Shown: positions 35,072 through 44,227, counted from the first letter of the stretch. The stretch: 60,980 bases of DNA from Candidatus Dadabacteria bacterium (GCA_022564935.1 JADFKM010000004.1:1-60980), one strand, 5' to 3'. Made by a program: numbers and translations. Notes: generated from the sequence alone by a model not told the origin.

Positions 35072-35762
35072 AAAACAGTATACGCAGGCAGTTCGGACAC
35101 TGTATCAGTTTTGAGTTTGCCACTACTTCGTTATAGAGCTGGGGTGGGATGTTCATGAAACAGCCCTGGCATACCTGGTTTATAGTGCGAACGATTGCGA
35201 CTCCGTTTCGGGTCTTTACCTTTTCGTAGGCTTCCAGGATTTCGGAGTTGATGTGCGAGGCAGCCTGGGTTTTTTCCTGTTGCATGCTTTCGTATTCGCC
35301 CTTTATTCTTTCGAGCTCTAGGGTCAGCTCGTTAATCTTATCGTTGTATTCGCTTTCTTTGGAGACGATTACTTCTTGAGTTTCTTGAATCACAGCTTCG
35401 AGCTTTTCTACCTGTTCCATCTCCTTCAGTGTGTCTTCTTCTAAGGTGGAGCCTTGTTGCTTAGCCTTGGCTATCTCTTTAGCAAGCGCCTGGTACTCTC
35501 TGTGTGTCTTAATCTCGAACAGCCTCTTGTCAGACTTTTTTATCATTTCATCATTTTCGTTCAGCTGTCGTTCGATTTGCTCTTTTTGGGCGTTGTGGTC
35601 ATTAAGCTCTTCGGTGGCTTGTGATACTTTATCTCTTAGACTTTGTATTTCGTTGTTATAGCTGGATATTTGATCGGGGTATTTGACAAGGTTTTCCTCC
35701 ATTTCCCGGAGCACGGTGTCAAGCCGTTGAACCTCTTCTAAAGCTCGGAGTTGATCCCTCAT
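35037..35762 (-). CDS. Coiled-coil protein with C4 zinc ribbon
   Basis: A 241-residue protein: a long antiparallel coiled coil (about 1-180, with KTHREYQALAKEIAKAK at the hinge side) and a C-terminal zinc ribbon with CQGC and CPNC. This is the conserved bacterial zf-RING_7/YbgI-neighbour type family often found beside RNase H and RNase P RNA, as here. A role in RNA or translation is suspected from that linkage, but not known. A GGAGGAATTA ribosome site precedes the ATG. Confidence 0.88.
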   Translation of the reverse strand: MRDQLRALEEVQRLDTVLREMEENLVKYPDQISSYNNEIQSLRDKVSQATEELNDHNAQKEQIERQLNENDEMIKKSDKRLFEIKTHREYQALAKEIAKAKQQGSTLEEDTLKEMEQVEKLEAVIQETQEVIVSKESEYNDKINELTLELERIKGEYESMQQEKTQAASHINSEILEAYEKVKTRNGVAIVRTINQVCQGCFMNIPPQLYNEVVANSKLIQCPNCLRILFYENQGTSAASA

Positions 35763-35902
35763 TAATTCCTCCTGTTGGATTTGGGATTTTTGCCGTTAGA
35801 TGTGTTAGGAGCGGGGGATGGTAGTGTGGTGTTATTGAGTAGGTCTGGGATATATATACTATTTATTACACAGTCTAGAAGCATAATAAAGCTGACGAAT
35901 CA

Positions 35903-35977
35903 TGGGCCCACCAGGATTCGAACCTGGGACCATCCGGTTATGAGCCGGGAGCTCTAACCAGGCTGAGCTATGGGCCC
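35903..35977 (-). tRNA. tRNA with CAT anticodon (Ile2 or Met)
   Basis: A 75-base cloverleaf on the minus strand: acceptor GGGCCCA/TGGGCCC, D arm, anticodon loop CTCATAA, variable loop TGGTC and T arm CCAGGTTCGAATCCTGG. CCA is not encoded. The outermost anticodon-stem pair is a C-A mismatch. CAT fits elongator Met or lysidine-modified Ile2. The lack of three G-C pairs on both sides of the anticodon rules out initiator Met. Ile2 is slightly favoured by the strong acceptor stem. Confidence 0.92.
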
Positions 35978-36295
35978 AAAAGATTAAGTCTAAACCATCT
36001 ATTTTAAACGAACCTCTTGTGTTGTCAAATGAAGTGTTTTTGGCGGCTATGGGGGTGGAAGAGCAATGGAGAAGAGATTTATGCTCGATCAAAGCTTGGG
36101 GAAAATACACGGTCAATGACAGCAAGCACATACTGAACGGTTAATCTTAGCCTGCTTATTACAGTCTGCCTCAAGGGCAAGGGCTTGAGTTAATATTCCC
36201 GGCAGTTTTGTGAATTGAATCAGTTCCTGGAATGAGGATTGAGAATGGCTTCTTTGCTATTAAGATCGATAAGGCGCTCGTTTTAAATTCAGACC
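35978..36295. other. Intergenic region between tRNA and oxidase operon
   Basis: About 320 bases without a supported gene. It must hold the tRNA promoter on the minus strand (TTGACA complement at 36023-36028) and leads to the oxidase promoter at 36296. Open frames here lack ribosome sites. Confidence 0.45.
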
Positions 36296-36324
36296 TTGAC
36301 AGTGTATCGAAATCGACATAAACT
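36296..36324 (+). promoter_or_regulatory. Sigma-70 promoter of the oxidase operon
   Basis: A perfect TTGACA (36296-36301), a 17-base spacer and TAAACT (36319-36324). Transcription would start near 36331, giving a leader of about 170 bases before the sco start, with an inverted repeat inside it. Confidence 0.65.
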
Positions 36325-36349
36325 GAATGACTTAAAATTTGGATTTAAA

Positions 36350-36376
36350 GGAAATTACCCCCAAATGGTAATTTCC
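36350..36376 (+). promoter_or_regulatory. Inverted repeat in the oxidase leader
   Basis: Perfect 10-bp arms GGAAATTACC and GGTAATTTCC around a 7-base loop (CCCAAAT), located about 20-45 bases after the predicted transcription start. It could be a repressor site or an RNA hairpin. There is no T-run directly after it, so it is not an ordinary terminator. Confidence 0.6.
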
Positions 36377-36496
36377 CCCATAATTTAGAGTTATACTTAA
36401 GCTCAGTATATAGTACATATATTGGATTGTTTCTCGGGTTTGCCCCGATTTGCGGGATGGTAAATCAAATCTGGAAGCTTGTGGTTATTGGAGGAG

Positions 36497-37336
36497 ATGA
36501 CCGGCTTAATGGTGTGCTGTAAGAGATTGATATACGGGTTTGTGGCACTTGCCGTTTTTGCGATGGTGCCGGCAGCGGCCTTTGCTATTACCGACGCGAG
36601 GGATGTAACAGGCATGGGGGTGGACGAAAGGATAGGCGGGCGCATTCCCTCTGAGCTTGAATTCACCGACCGCAGTGGAGATAAGGTCAAACTCACCGAG
36701 TTTTTCGAAGACGGAAAGCCGGTGGTTATGAGCCTTGTCTACTATAACTGCCCCAGATTGTGCTCTTTCGTTCTGGAAGGAGTGGTTGAGGCGGTGGGAG
36801 ACCTGGACGCGCTTTCCTTGGGCGTTGATTATAAGGTAGTAAGCGTAAGCATTAATCCCGTCGAGACCCCTGAAGACGCAACGCGCAAGTCCGAGGGAGT
36901 CCTCAGGGCGCTCGGGGGAAAGGGTTCTCCCGACGGTTGGTCTTTCCTTACCGGAGAGGAGCAAAACATCGCAGCCCTGGCAGAAAGCGTCGGCTTCAGG
37001 TACCTCGCTGACGGGGATGAGTTCGCTCACCCGGCTTCGATAATGTTCCTTAGCCCAGAGGGGGAGATTTCCCGCTACCTGTACGGCATTGAATTCCCTG
37101 CAAAGGACTTTCGCCTGGCACTGCTCGAGGCTTCTAAGGGAGAGGTCGGGCCTTCGGGGATAGTCAACAAGGTCTTGCTGTTTTGTTACAAGTTCGACCC
37201 GGTCGGGAAAAAATACGCCCTTCACGCACTTAATATTCTAAAAGGGGGGGGTATAATAACCCTCCTGTTTGTTGGTTTATTGATAACCTATCTCATTATT
37301 ATCGAAAGAAAAAGAACAAACGGGGGTTCAGCTTAA
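36497..37336 (+). CDS. SCO1/SenC-type copper chaperone for cytochrome oxidase
   Basis: Delivers copper to the CuA site of subunit II. A signal peptide or membrane anchor at the N-terminus is followed by the thioredoxin fold with YYNCPRLCSF (the copper-binding CxxxC) and the copper-ligand histidine in FAHPASIMF. A second membrane helix lies at the C-terminus (ITLLFVGLLITYLIII). The start is uncertain: ATG 36497 or 36509, both near GGAGGAG. It is the first gene of the oxidase operon, six bases before ctaC. Confidence 0.92.
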   Translation: MTGLMVCCKRLIYGFVALAVFAMVPAAAFAITDARDVTGMGVDERIGGRIPSELEFTDRSGDKVKLTEFFEDGKPVVMSLVYYNCPRLCSFVLEGVVEAVGDLDALSLGVDYKVVSVSINPVETPEDATRKSEGVLRALGGKGSPDGWSFLTGEEQNIAALAESVGFRYLADGDEFAHPASIMFLSPEGEISRYLYGIEFPAKDFRLALLEASKGEVGPSGIVNKVLLFCYKFDPVGKKYALHALNILKGGGIITLLFVGLLITYLIIIERKRTNGGSA

Positions 37337-37341
37337 CAGAT

Positions 37342-38268
37342 ATGAACTGGCTTCCTGAAGCGGCTTCAAGCATAGCGGGCAGAGTGGACAACGTTATATG
37401 GTTTGTAACCATTATTTCTCTGGTCTTTTTTGTGTTCATTACAGCGCTGCTGGTTGTCTTTGCCATAAAGTACCGGAGGAGGAGCGAAGACGACGAGACT
37501 CCGTACCAGGTCAGTCACCACACCCTGGAAGTGGTTTGGACGATAATCCCTTCCATCCTGGTAATGGTTATATTCGTTTACGGCTTTGTAGTGTTTGAGG
37601 ATTTAAGGACGCCCCCCAAGGATGCGATGGAGATCAACGTGACGGGAAAGCAGTGGCTGTGGCAGTTCCATTACGATAACGGCAAATCCACGATCAACGA
37701 GCTGTTCGTGCCGGAGGGAAGGCCCGTTAAGCTTGTCATGACCTCCGATGATGTGCTGCACAGCTTCTTTGTGCCGGAGTTCAGGGTGAAGCAGGACCTG
37801 GTTCCCGGCATGTATACATACCTGTGGTTCAAGGCGATAAAGAAGGGGGAGTTTAACATTTTCTGCGCCGAATATTGCGGCACTAACCACTCGGGCATGC
37901 TGGGCAAGGTCAAGGTGTTGAGCCCCGCTGATTTCGAGAAGTGGAAGACGAGCAAAGAGGAACTTATCGCAGGAGCAAACCTCGTGGAAGCAGGAGCGGA
38001 GCTGTACACAAAACGGGCCTGCATCGGATGTCACAGCATCGACGGCTCACCTATGGTGGGCCCTACGTTTAAGGGCATTTTCGGGAGGCAGGAAACCCTT
38101 GCCGACGGGCAGGAGATTACCGTGGACGAGAACTACTTGAGGAAGTCGATATACGAGCCCCAAGCTCAGGTTGTCAAGGGCTATCAGCCCATAATGCCCT
38201 CCTTTAAGGGTATCATAAGTGACAATGAGGTCTCGGCCCTTATCGCTTATATGAAATCATTGAAATAA
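37342..38268 (+). CDS. ctaC: Cytochrome c oxidase subunit II with fused cytochrome c (caa3 type)
   Basis: Takes electrons from cytochrome c to the dinuclear CuA site. Two membrane helices (about 20-45 and 60-85) precede the cupredoxin domain, with the CuA ligands in CAEYCGTNHSGM and the aromatic QWLWQFHY. A C-terminal cytochrome c domain follows, with the heme motif CIGCH and an axial methionine candidate in IMPSFKG. No cleavable signal peptide or lipobox is obvious. It is preceded by sco and followed by ctaD. Confidence 0.96.
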   Translation: MNWLPEAASSIAGRVDNVIWFVTIISLVFFVFITALLVVFAIKYRRRSEDDETPYQVSHHTLEVVWTIIPSILVMVIFVYGFVVFEDLRTPPKDAMEINVTGKQWLWQFHYDNGKSTINELFVPEGRPVKLVMTSDDVLHSFFVPEFRVKQDLVPGMYTYLWFKAIKKGEFNIFCAEYCGTNHSGMLGKVKVLSPADFEKWKTSKEELIAGANLVEAGAELYTKRACIGCHSIDGSPMVGPTFKGIFGRQETLADGQEITVDENYLRKSIYEPQAQVVKGYQPIMPSFKGIISDNEVSALIAYMKSLK

Positions 38269-38415
38269 ATTGTGAAGAATGCGAAATTGCCCCCGGAGGG
38301 TCGTTGTAATGCATAATGGCGAAATTGTAGGATATGGAACAAGTGAAGACAGATTCGATATTACACACAATTGCAACCCTGAATCAGTTTAACAGGACTC
38401 GGGAGGAGGTTATTT

Positions 38416-40017
38416 ATGGCTGACGGGACAATGGTAGAGGCCGTGAGGCCGACGTATCTTGATCGAAAGGGGTTCCTTTCCTGGGCCCTTACCCTCGACC
38501 ATAAGAGACTCGGGATTATGTATCTCGTTACCATAATGGTGTTCTTCTTGTTTGCCGGAATCATGGGCATGCTCGTAAGGCTCGAGCTGCTTACACCGGG
38601 CAAAACGGTCATGGGCCCCGACACCTACAATCAGATCTTTACGATTCACGGAGCCGTGATGATTTTCATCGTCATCGTTCCCGGCATATCGGCGACGTTC
38701 GGCAATTTCCTTATACCCCTTATGATTGGCGCCAGGGACGTCATTTTCCCCCGCTTGAACCTGTTTAGCTACTGGATATATGTGGGGGGCGCCCTTATAG
38801 CGCTCGTGTCCCTCCTTCACCCCATAGATACCGGGTGGACCTTTTACACACCCTACAGCATCAGGACGGGCACTTCGGTAATACCCATTACGTTCGGCGT
38901 ATTCGTTATGGGGTTTTCTTCGATACTTACTGGACTGAACTTTATAGTTACCATTCATAAACTGAGGGCTCCGGGTATGAACTGGCACAGGATGCCGCTT
39001 TTTATCTGGGCCGCCTATTCCACTGCTGTAATTCAAGTTCTTGCCACCCCGGTAATAGCCATTACCCTCCTGCTTCTTATCGCAGAGAGGGTCTTTGGGA
39101 TCGGGTTCTTCGACCCCGCAAAGGGGGGCGACCCTATACTGTTCCAGCATTTCTTCTGGTTCTATTCCCACCCTGTCGTTTACATTATGATACTCCCGGC
39201 GTTTGGTGTCATATCGGAGATAATCCCGGTGTTTTCCAGGAAGCCCATATTCGGATACAAGGCCATCGCTTACTCAAGCATTGCGATTGCTCTAATAGGC
39301 TTTCTGGTCTGGGGTCACCACCTGTTCGTAAGCGGCATGGCCGGGTGGGTGGCAAAGGTATTCTCGTTCCTAACCTTTCTCGTTGCCATTCCCACCGCTA
39401 TTAAAGTCTGGAACTGGCTCGCTACCATGTACAGGGGCTCTATCGACCTTAAAACCCCTATGCTTTACGCCTTGGGATTCTTGTTTCTCTTCACAATAGC
39501 CGGTCTTACGGGACTTTTTCTTGGGACTCTGGCCATAAACGTTCATCTGCATGACACCTATTTCGTGGTGGCTCACTTTCACTACACCATGATGGGCGGC
39601 ACTATAATGATGCTGTTCGCCGCCATGCACTTCTGGTTCCCCAAGATGATAGGGAAGATGTACGGCGAGGCAGTGGCTAAGATTGCTTTTGCCCTGATTT
39701 TCATCGGGTTCAATCTCACGTTCATCCCTCAGTTTATCATGGGTATGGAGGGAATGCCGAGGAGGTACTATGATTATCTGCCCCAGTATCATTACCAGCA
39801 CGTTTTATCCTCTATCGGGGCCCTGGTACTCGGGGTCGGCATATTGGTTATGTTGATTAACCTTATCTACTGTATTTTCAAGGGGGAGAAGGCTCCTTCA
39901 AACCCCTTCGGCTCAAAGTCTTGGGAATGGCAGACCACTTCTCCGCCGCCTACAGAGAATTTTGAAGAAATACCGCAAGTAACAGACTGGACCTATGGTT
40001 ACGGGAAAAAGAATTAA
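38416..40017 (+). CDS. ctaD: Cytochrome c oxidase subunit I, A2-type
   Basis: The catalytic subunit, with heme a and the heme a3-CuB centre. Twelve membrane helices fit the 533 residues. Ligands are seen in the helix VI motif YSHPVVY (CuB His252), in WGHHLFVSG (two CuB histidines) and in HFHYTMMGG (heme histidines). The YSHPxVY form, in place of GHPEVY, marks the A2 family, which lacks the glutamate of the A1 proton channel and uses the Tyr-Ser pair. A GGAGGAGG site precedes the ATG. Confidence 0.97.
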   Translation: MADGTMVEAVRPTYLDRKGFLSWALTLDHKRLGIMYLVTIMVFFLFAGIMGMLVRLELLTPGKTVMGPDTYNQIFTIHGAVMIFIVIVPGISATFGNFLIPLMIGARDVIFPRLNLFSYWIYVGGALIALVSLLHPIDTGWTFYTPYSIRTGTSVIPITFGVFVMGFSSILTGLNFIVTIHKLRAPGMNWHRMPLFIWAAYSTAVIQVLATPVIAITLLLLIAERVFGIGFFDPAKGGDPILFQHFFWFYSHPVVYIMILPAFGVISEIIPVFSRKPIFGYKAIAYSSIAIALIGFLVWGHHLFVSGMAGWVAKVFSFLTFLVAIPTAIKVWNWLATMYRGSIDLKTPMLYALGFLFLFTIAGLTGLFLGTLAINVHLHDTYFVVAHFHYTMMGGTIMMLFAAMHFWFPKMIGKMYGEAVAKIAFALIFIGFNLTFIPQFIMGMEGMPRRYYDYLPQYHYQHVLSSIGALVLGVGILVMLINLIYCIFKGEKAPSNPFGSKSWEWQTTSPPPTENFEEIPQVTDWTYGYGKKN

Positions 40018-40035
40018 TAGGAGGATGCGTTTACA

Positions 40036-40647
40036 ATGGCAGCCACAAGTGTAGAGCACTTGCACTCTGACGGACATTTCGTAACGCCCCAGGATAAATA
40101 CAGCTCTATGAAACTGGGGATGTGGCTTTTCATCGCCACTGAGATATTGCTCTTCGGGGGACTGTTCGCCGTCTACGCTATATACAGGGCGAAGTTCCCG
40201 GAGATGTTTTTTAACGGGCGCGACGAGCTGAGCCTGCTTCTGGGCACTACGAACACCGTTATCCTCATCGTTAGCAGTTTCTCAATAGCCATGGGTGTGA
40301 CGGCCATACAGCGCGGCAAGAAGAACCTCCTGACCTTTTTGATTATTGTGACTCTACTTTGCGGTGCGCTGTTCGGTGTCAACAAATACTTTGAATACAC
40401 CGCAAAGTTTCACCACGGCATTTTCCCTAGCACCGACATCTTCTTCGCCCTCTATTTCATGATGACCTCACTCCATATGCTGCACGTAATAGTGGGTATG
40501 GCCATTCTGTTTATAATAATGATATTCAACATGAAGGGTAAGTATTCCCCTAGCAACTATACCGCGCCGGAAGTGGGAGCATTGTACTGGCACCTGGTTG
40601 ATGTCATATGGATTTATCTTTTCGGGCTTCTATATCTGGTGGCTTAA
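40036..40647 (+). CDS. ctaE: Cytochrome c oxidase subunit III
   Basis: A 203-residue membrane protein of the heme-copper oxidase subunit III family, with five predicted helices as is usual for the short form. Conserved parts are KLGMWLFIATEILLFGGLF, FFALYFMMTSLHMLHV and GALYWHLVDVIWIYLF. It begins 19 bases after ctaD with an AGGAGG ribosome site, in the same operon. Confidence 0.95.
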   Translation: MAATSVEHLHSDGHFVTPQDKYSSMKLGMWLFIATEILLFGGLFAVYAIYRAKFPEMFFNGRDELSLLLGTTNTVILIVSSFSIAMGVTAIQRGKKNLLTFLIIVTLLCGALFGVNKYFEYTAKFHHGIFPSTDIFFALYFMMTSLHMLHVIVGMAILFIIMIFNMKGKYSPSNYTAPEVGALYWHLVDVIWIYLFGLLYLVA

Positions 40648-40670
40648 CAACTAAAACGGGAGAGAGAGAA

Positions 40671-40994
40671 ATGTCTACAGAAACACACGAACTCGGCGGT
40701 CATATAGTTCCATACAAAGACCTTGTTCTAGTTGTTACAGCGCTCGTGATTTTGACAGGAATTACGGTTTTTGTCTCCACGTTAGATTTCGGTTATGCAG
40801 CGCTGAACATTTTCATAGCCATGGCAATAGCCTCGGTTAAGGCTTGTTTGGTGTCTCTGTGGTTTATGCACCTCAAATTTGAGGACGTAATTACGTGGAT
40901 ATTCATCATATTCTCATTGGTCCTGCTGTGTCTGCTGATAGGGTTCAGCCTCAGCGACGAATTCTTGAGAATAACCCCGAAGGTTAATTTCTGA
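40671..40994 (+). CDS. ctaF: Cytochrome c oxidase subunit IV (prokaryotic type)
   Basis: A 107-residue protein with three membrane helices, matching the small prokaryotic subunit IV found after ctaE in caa3-type operons. The middle helix carries ASVKACLVSLWFMHLKFED, typical for the family. ATG 40671 follows a GGGAGAGAG ribosome site. Confidence 0.88.
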   Translation: MSTETHELGGHIVPYKDLVLVVTALVILTGITVFVSTLDFGYAALNIFIAMAIASVKACLVSLWFMHLKFEDVITWIFIIFSLVLLCLLIGFSLSDEFLRITPKVNF

Positions 40995-41016
40995 GCTCCC
41001 CAGGCTCCCCAAAGCA

Positions 41017-41874
41017 ATGCTTGGAAAACTGACCGTATTCCTTCTATTCCTTCTCCTTGTTTGGGGCAATGTGGTGTCGGGCCTCGGAGCAGGGCTTGCA
41101 TGTCCCGACTGGCCCCTTTGCTACGGGCAATACATCCCGCCCCTGAAATGGGACATCATTCTTGAGAAGGGTCACCGTGTGGTCGCAGCCCTTACGGGAG
41201 GGGTGTTAATAGGGCTGTGTGTGCAGAGATTATTGAGGTACAGGGGATGGAGTAGGGTCTTACCCTTGACTGCAGTGTTTTTTCTGGCGATACAGATTTT
41301 ACTCGGACGCGAAGTAGTGCTGCTTAAGCTGCCGGTAAACATCACCACCCTGCATTTCGGCATGGCCATCGCAATATTATCGTTGGCCCTCTACATGGCC
41401 TTTCATGACGGAGCTGAGAACAGACCTCGCTTTTCCCTTCGCGGAATCTCGGGGGTGCTTTTTGTCTTATGTTTCCTCGTCCTGGTACAGTCTGTTTTCG
41501 GTGCGTACGTAAGGCATTCGGGCTCGGGGCTTGGTTGCGGAGTGGATTTTCCAAGGTGCCTGGGGTTCTGGATCCCCCCCCATATCTCGGGCTCTGTAAT
41601 GATACATCTTACACACCGTTTGATCGCATACGCTGTCCTTTTAACTGTAATAGCGCTCACCGTTTCGGCATTAATCACCAACAACCTCGGCCGCATCAAA
41701 AATACTCTTTTTGCCGTTCTCGCACTTTTGCTCATACAAGTGGCCGTTGGGGCGGGTGTGGTGTACACAGAACTGCACGTAATGGGCACGGCCTTTCATC
41801 TTCTCATCGCCTTATTAATACTTTCGGCCGTCGCTTACGCATGGTTTAATAATATGAAGGAGACGGGTGTATAA
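41017..41874 (+). CDS. ctaA: Heme A synthase (CtaA/Cox15)
   Basis: Oxidises the methyl group of heme O to give heme A. Eight membrane helices in two similar halves are visible. Conserved segments are ACPDWPLCYG, HRVVAALTGG, LGREVVLLKLPVN and GCGVDFPRC, with histidines in HRLIAYAV and TELHVMGTAFHLL. Both cysteine pairs are kept (one in each half). It sits between the oxidase subunits and ctaB, so the operon supplies its own heme A. Confidence 0.94.
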   Translation: MLGKLTVFLLFLLLVWGNVVSGLGAGLACPDWPLCYGQYIPPLKWDIILEKGHRVVAALTGGVLIGLCVQRLLRYRGWSRVLPLTAVFFLAIQILLGREVVLLKLPVNITTLHFGMAIAILSLALYMAFHDGAENRPRFSLRGISGVLFVLCFLVLVQSVFGAYVRHSGSGLGCGVDFPRCLGFWIPPHISGSVMIHLTHRLIAYAVLLTVIALTVSALITNNLGRIKNTLFAVLALLLIQVAVGAGVVYTELHVMGTAFHLLIALLILSAVAYAWFNNMKETGV

Positions 41875-41877
41875 TCT

Positions 41878-42816
41878 GTGGCTGAGCTCGACGAGGAGGG
41901 CGTTATAGTGGATACAAGGGTAGGGGCACTCGACAGGACTCCTTTTGTTTTTATCCGGTCGCTTGTATTGCTTGCCAAGCCCGGGATTGCCCTTAGCGTG
42001 TCGTTAACCGGTATTGCGGGCATGGTGCTTGCCGAGAGGGGCTTTCCTAGGGCGGAGCTCGTAATTCTCGGCATAGGGGCGCTGCTTCTGAGCGCTGCCG
42101 GCTCTTCGATATTGAACAACATCCTTGACAAGCGTATAGACATCCTCATGAAGAGGCTTAAGGGGAGGGTCGAGGCTCTGAAGCTGGTCGGCGAGGGGAC
42201 TGCCCTTGCCTTCGCCGCCGGTATGATCGCGATTTCCCTTTTTATTTCCGTTTATTTTTTTAATGTTTTGTTCACTGCCCTGATAGTGACGGCGATACTG
42301 AGCTACATACTGCTCTACACGCTTTATTTGAAACGTTCCTCTCCTTACGGGACCATACTCGGAGGCATTCCCGGAGCGCTTCCCTGTCTCGTGGGCTTTT
42401 CTGCAATCGAGCCGAAACTGGGTATAAGCGCCTGGATACTCTTTATCATAATGATGCTGTGGCAGCCTCCACATTTTTGGGCGCTTGCTCAGGTGTACAA
42501 GAGCGATTACGGCAAAGCCGGCATACCCGTGCTGCCGGTTGCGTTCGGCACGAGGTATGCGAATATGCTCATGCTGATTTATTCTATCTCTCTTGTGCCC
42601 CTGTCTCTCTCGCTTTGGCTGTTCGGGTATTGCTCTGTGTATTATGCCGTAGCGGCGCTGTTAGTCGGCCTGTACTTTGAGTACGCAATGATACGCAGCG
42701 TGAGGAGGGACGCAGAGTACGGTAAGGCGTTCGGCGCCTCGATCTTCTACATACTGGCAATCATGATTACTATAATAATAGACGTGTCTCTAAACCCGGT
42801 TCTGATAGTTAAGTAA
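41878..42816 (+). CDS. ctaB: Protoheme IX farnesyltransferase
   Basis: Attaches a farnesyl group to protoheme to make heme O. A UbiA-type membrane protein with about nine helices. The two aspartate motifs appear as NNILDKRIDILMKR and, later, the region of QVYKSDYGKAGIPVLPV, with WQPPHFWALA between them. The start is GTG at 41878, three bases after the ctaA stop. The first 25 residues are a soluble extension. It ends the oxidase operon. Confidence 0.94.
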   Translation: MAELDEEGVIVDTRVGALDRTPFVFIRSLVLLAKPGIALSVSLTGIAGMVLAERGFPRAELVILGIGALLLSAAGSSILNNILDKRIDILMKRLKGRVEALKLVGEGTALAFAAGMIAISLFISVYFFNVLFTALIVTAILSYILLYTLYLKRSSPYGTILGGIPGALPCLVGFSAIEPKLGISAWILFIIMMLWQPPHFWALAQVYKSDYGKAGIPVLPVAFGTRYANMLMLIYSISLVPLSLSLWLFGYCSVYYAVAALLVGLYFEYAMIRSVRRDAEYGKAFGASIFYILAIMITIIIDVSLNPVLIVK

Positions 42817-42917
42817 GTGTTCACGGCCCGGGAGCCGGGGAAAATCCAAGCGGGGTTTTAGTGAGGAGCTTAACGGATGTGGTTGGGGAATGGCATTTTT
42901 TTTGAGGCCAAGCCTTA

Positions 42918-43091
42918 TTAAATGTCTTCATCATCATCGTCATCGTCCCAGTCTTCTTCGTCTTCATCGTCAACGGAAAATTCATCGTCGTCCTCGTCCC
43001 AGGTCTCGTCATCGTCGTCGTCGTCTTCTTCCGGCTCGGAATCGTCACCGTTCCACTGCTCTTTTTTCAGTTTCAATGCCTCATTTTCCAT
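42918..43091 (-). CDS. Hyperacidic small protein, 57 aa
   Basis: Not recognised. After a short N-terminus (MENEALKLKKEQWNG) it consists almost only of Asp and Glu with a few Trp and Phe (for example DDETWDEDDDEFSV). An AGGAG ribosome site 8 bases before the ATG and the acidic codon pattern support translation. The other strand reads as polyserine, which is a shadow. Such tails occur in DNA mimics, chaperones and metal buffers; no function is assigned. It faces the end of the oxidase operon. Confidence 0.65.
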   Translation of the reverse strand: MENEALKLKKEQWNGDDSEPEEDDDDDDETWDEDDDEFSVDDEDEEDWDDDDDDEDI

Positions 43092-43404
43092 TCAACTTCT
43101 CCTAGGGTTTGTATATCTCAAAATTACCTTTTGGCATAAAAAAGTCAAGGTGAAAAAGGGCCGTTCCGGAGCGGGCGGCGTATTGATTTGGCTCCTGGGT
43201 TCCGTAATCTATATAGGAGTGCTGGAGTGAGTCTGTTTTATCACAACATTTTATAGTGGCATTGAAGCTTTGAGGGTCAGTGTTTTTTTGAGAAATACAG
43301 ACTCGATGCCTGTTCGGCACTCGGTTTATATGCACGGAGATTATCTCATTTGGAAAGCTTGAAACAAAAGCTTTACTTACAGATCGTGTTGATGTGTTGA
43401 GTAA
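43092..43404. other. Intergenic region, no gene seen
   Basis: About 310 bases between the acidic-protein gene and the channel remnant. An inverted repeat AAAGCTT/AAGCTTT lies near 43355-43376. The open frames present do not look coding. It may include the lost 5' part of the channel gene in decayed form. Confidence 0.4.
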
Positions 43405-43564
43405 TCCTTTTCGGCTCCTATAGGTTATATGCTGATAGAGGGCTGGGATTTTCTTGACTCCCTTTATATGACGGTAATAACCGTTACCACCGTTGGGTTT
43501 AAAGAGGTTCACGGGCTCTCCAGCGGCGGAATGGTTTTTACTATGGTGTTGATGGTGATAGGAG
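43405..43564 (+). pseudogene. Potassium channel pore remnant
   Basis: The frame encodes IGYMLIEGWDFLDSLYMTVI, then TVTTVGFKE and GMVFTMVLMVIGVG: pore helix, selectivity filter (TTVGF) and second membrane helix of a TrkA-type two-helix potassium channel. The first helix is mostly missing, and the RCK domain that should follow is replaced by a purine permease part in a different frame. Confidence 0.7.
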
Positions 43565-43567
43565 TGG

Positions 43568-44227
43568 GTGAGCCTGCCTCCTACTGTGCTGCCGGTGGCT
43601 TTTCACATGGATGTGGCCGCGGCGCTAAAGCCGGTTTACTGGATCCCGATATTCGTATTCCTATATATCAGCCTGTTCGACAGCATGGGGTCTTTAACAG
43701 CAGTGTCCTATCGGGCGGGCCTTAACGTTGGGGACGACATACCGGCCCTCGACAGGATGTTCATAACCGACGCATCCGGCGCTGCTGCCGGGGCGGTGCT
43801 CGGTACTTCAACCGTGACTGCCTACATCGAGTCGGGAGCCGGCATTGCTTCCGGGGGACGCACGGGATGGACGGCGCTATTTACGGGGGTGCTGTTTCTG
43901 ATTGCGCCTGTGTTTGCCGGTGTGATAGCGGTTGTGCCCTCATACGCCACTGCTGTGGCCCTGGTTGTTGTGGGCCTCTATTTTGTGAAGCAGATTAGGG
44001 AGATAGATTTCTCAAACTTTGAAGAAGGGGTGCCGGCGTTCTTTACCATACTGCTGATGCCTCTTACATACAGCATAGCCACAGGGATATGCTTCGGCAT
44101 TCTATCCTACATATGCATACTCGTTATTTCAGGGAAGTGGAGGGAGCTTAAGCCCGTGCTTGTGTTAATCGGGCTGTTTTCGTTGATATACCTGGTGCTG
44201 AACACCCGTGTGCTAGGGAACTCTTAA
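43568..44227 (+). pseudogene. C-terminal half of an NCS2 guanine/hypoxanthine permease
   Basis: About 219 residues match the second half of the AzgA-type purine permeases: SLFDSMGSLTAVSYRAGL, GTSTVTAYIESGAGIASGG, VVPSYATAVALVVVG, EEGVPAFFTILLMPLTYSIA and SGKWREL. Full-length members have about 430 residues, so the first half is gone. The join to the channel remnant lies within 43560-43571 and changes frame. A GTG at 43568 could start translation but lacks a ribosome site. Activity is unlikely. Confidence 0.75.

Noticed and set aside
42890-43230. Polyserine and polyarginine/histidine open frames on the plus strand
   Set aside because: They mirror the Asp/Glu codons of the hyperacidic protein on the minus strand, which has the ribosome site.
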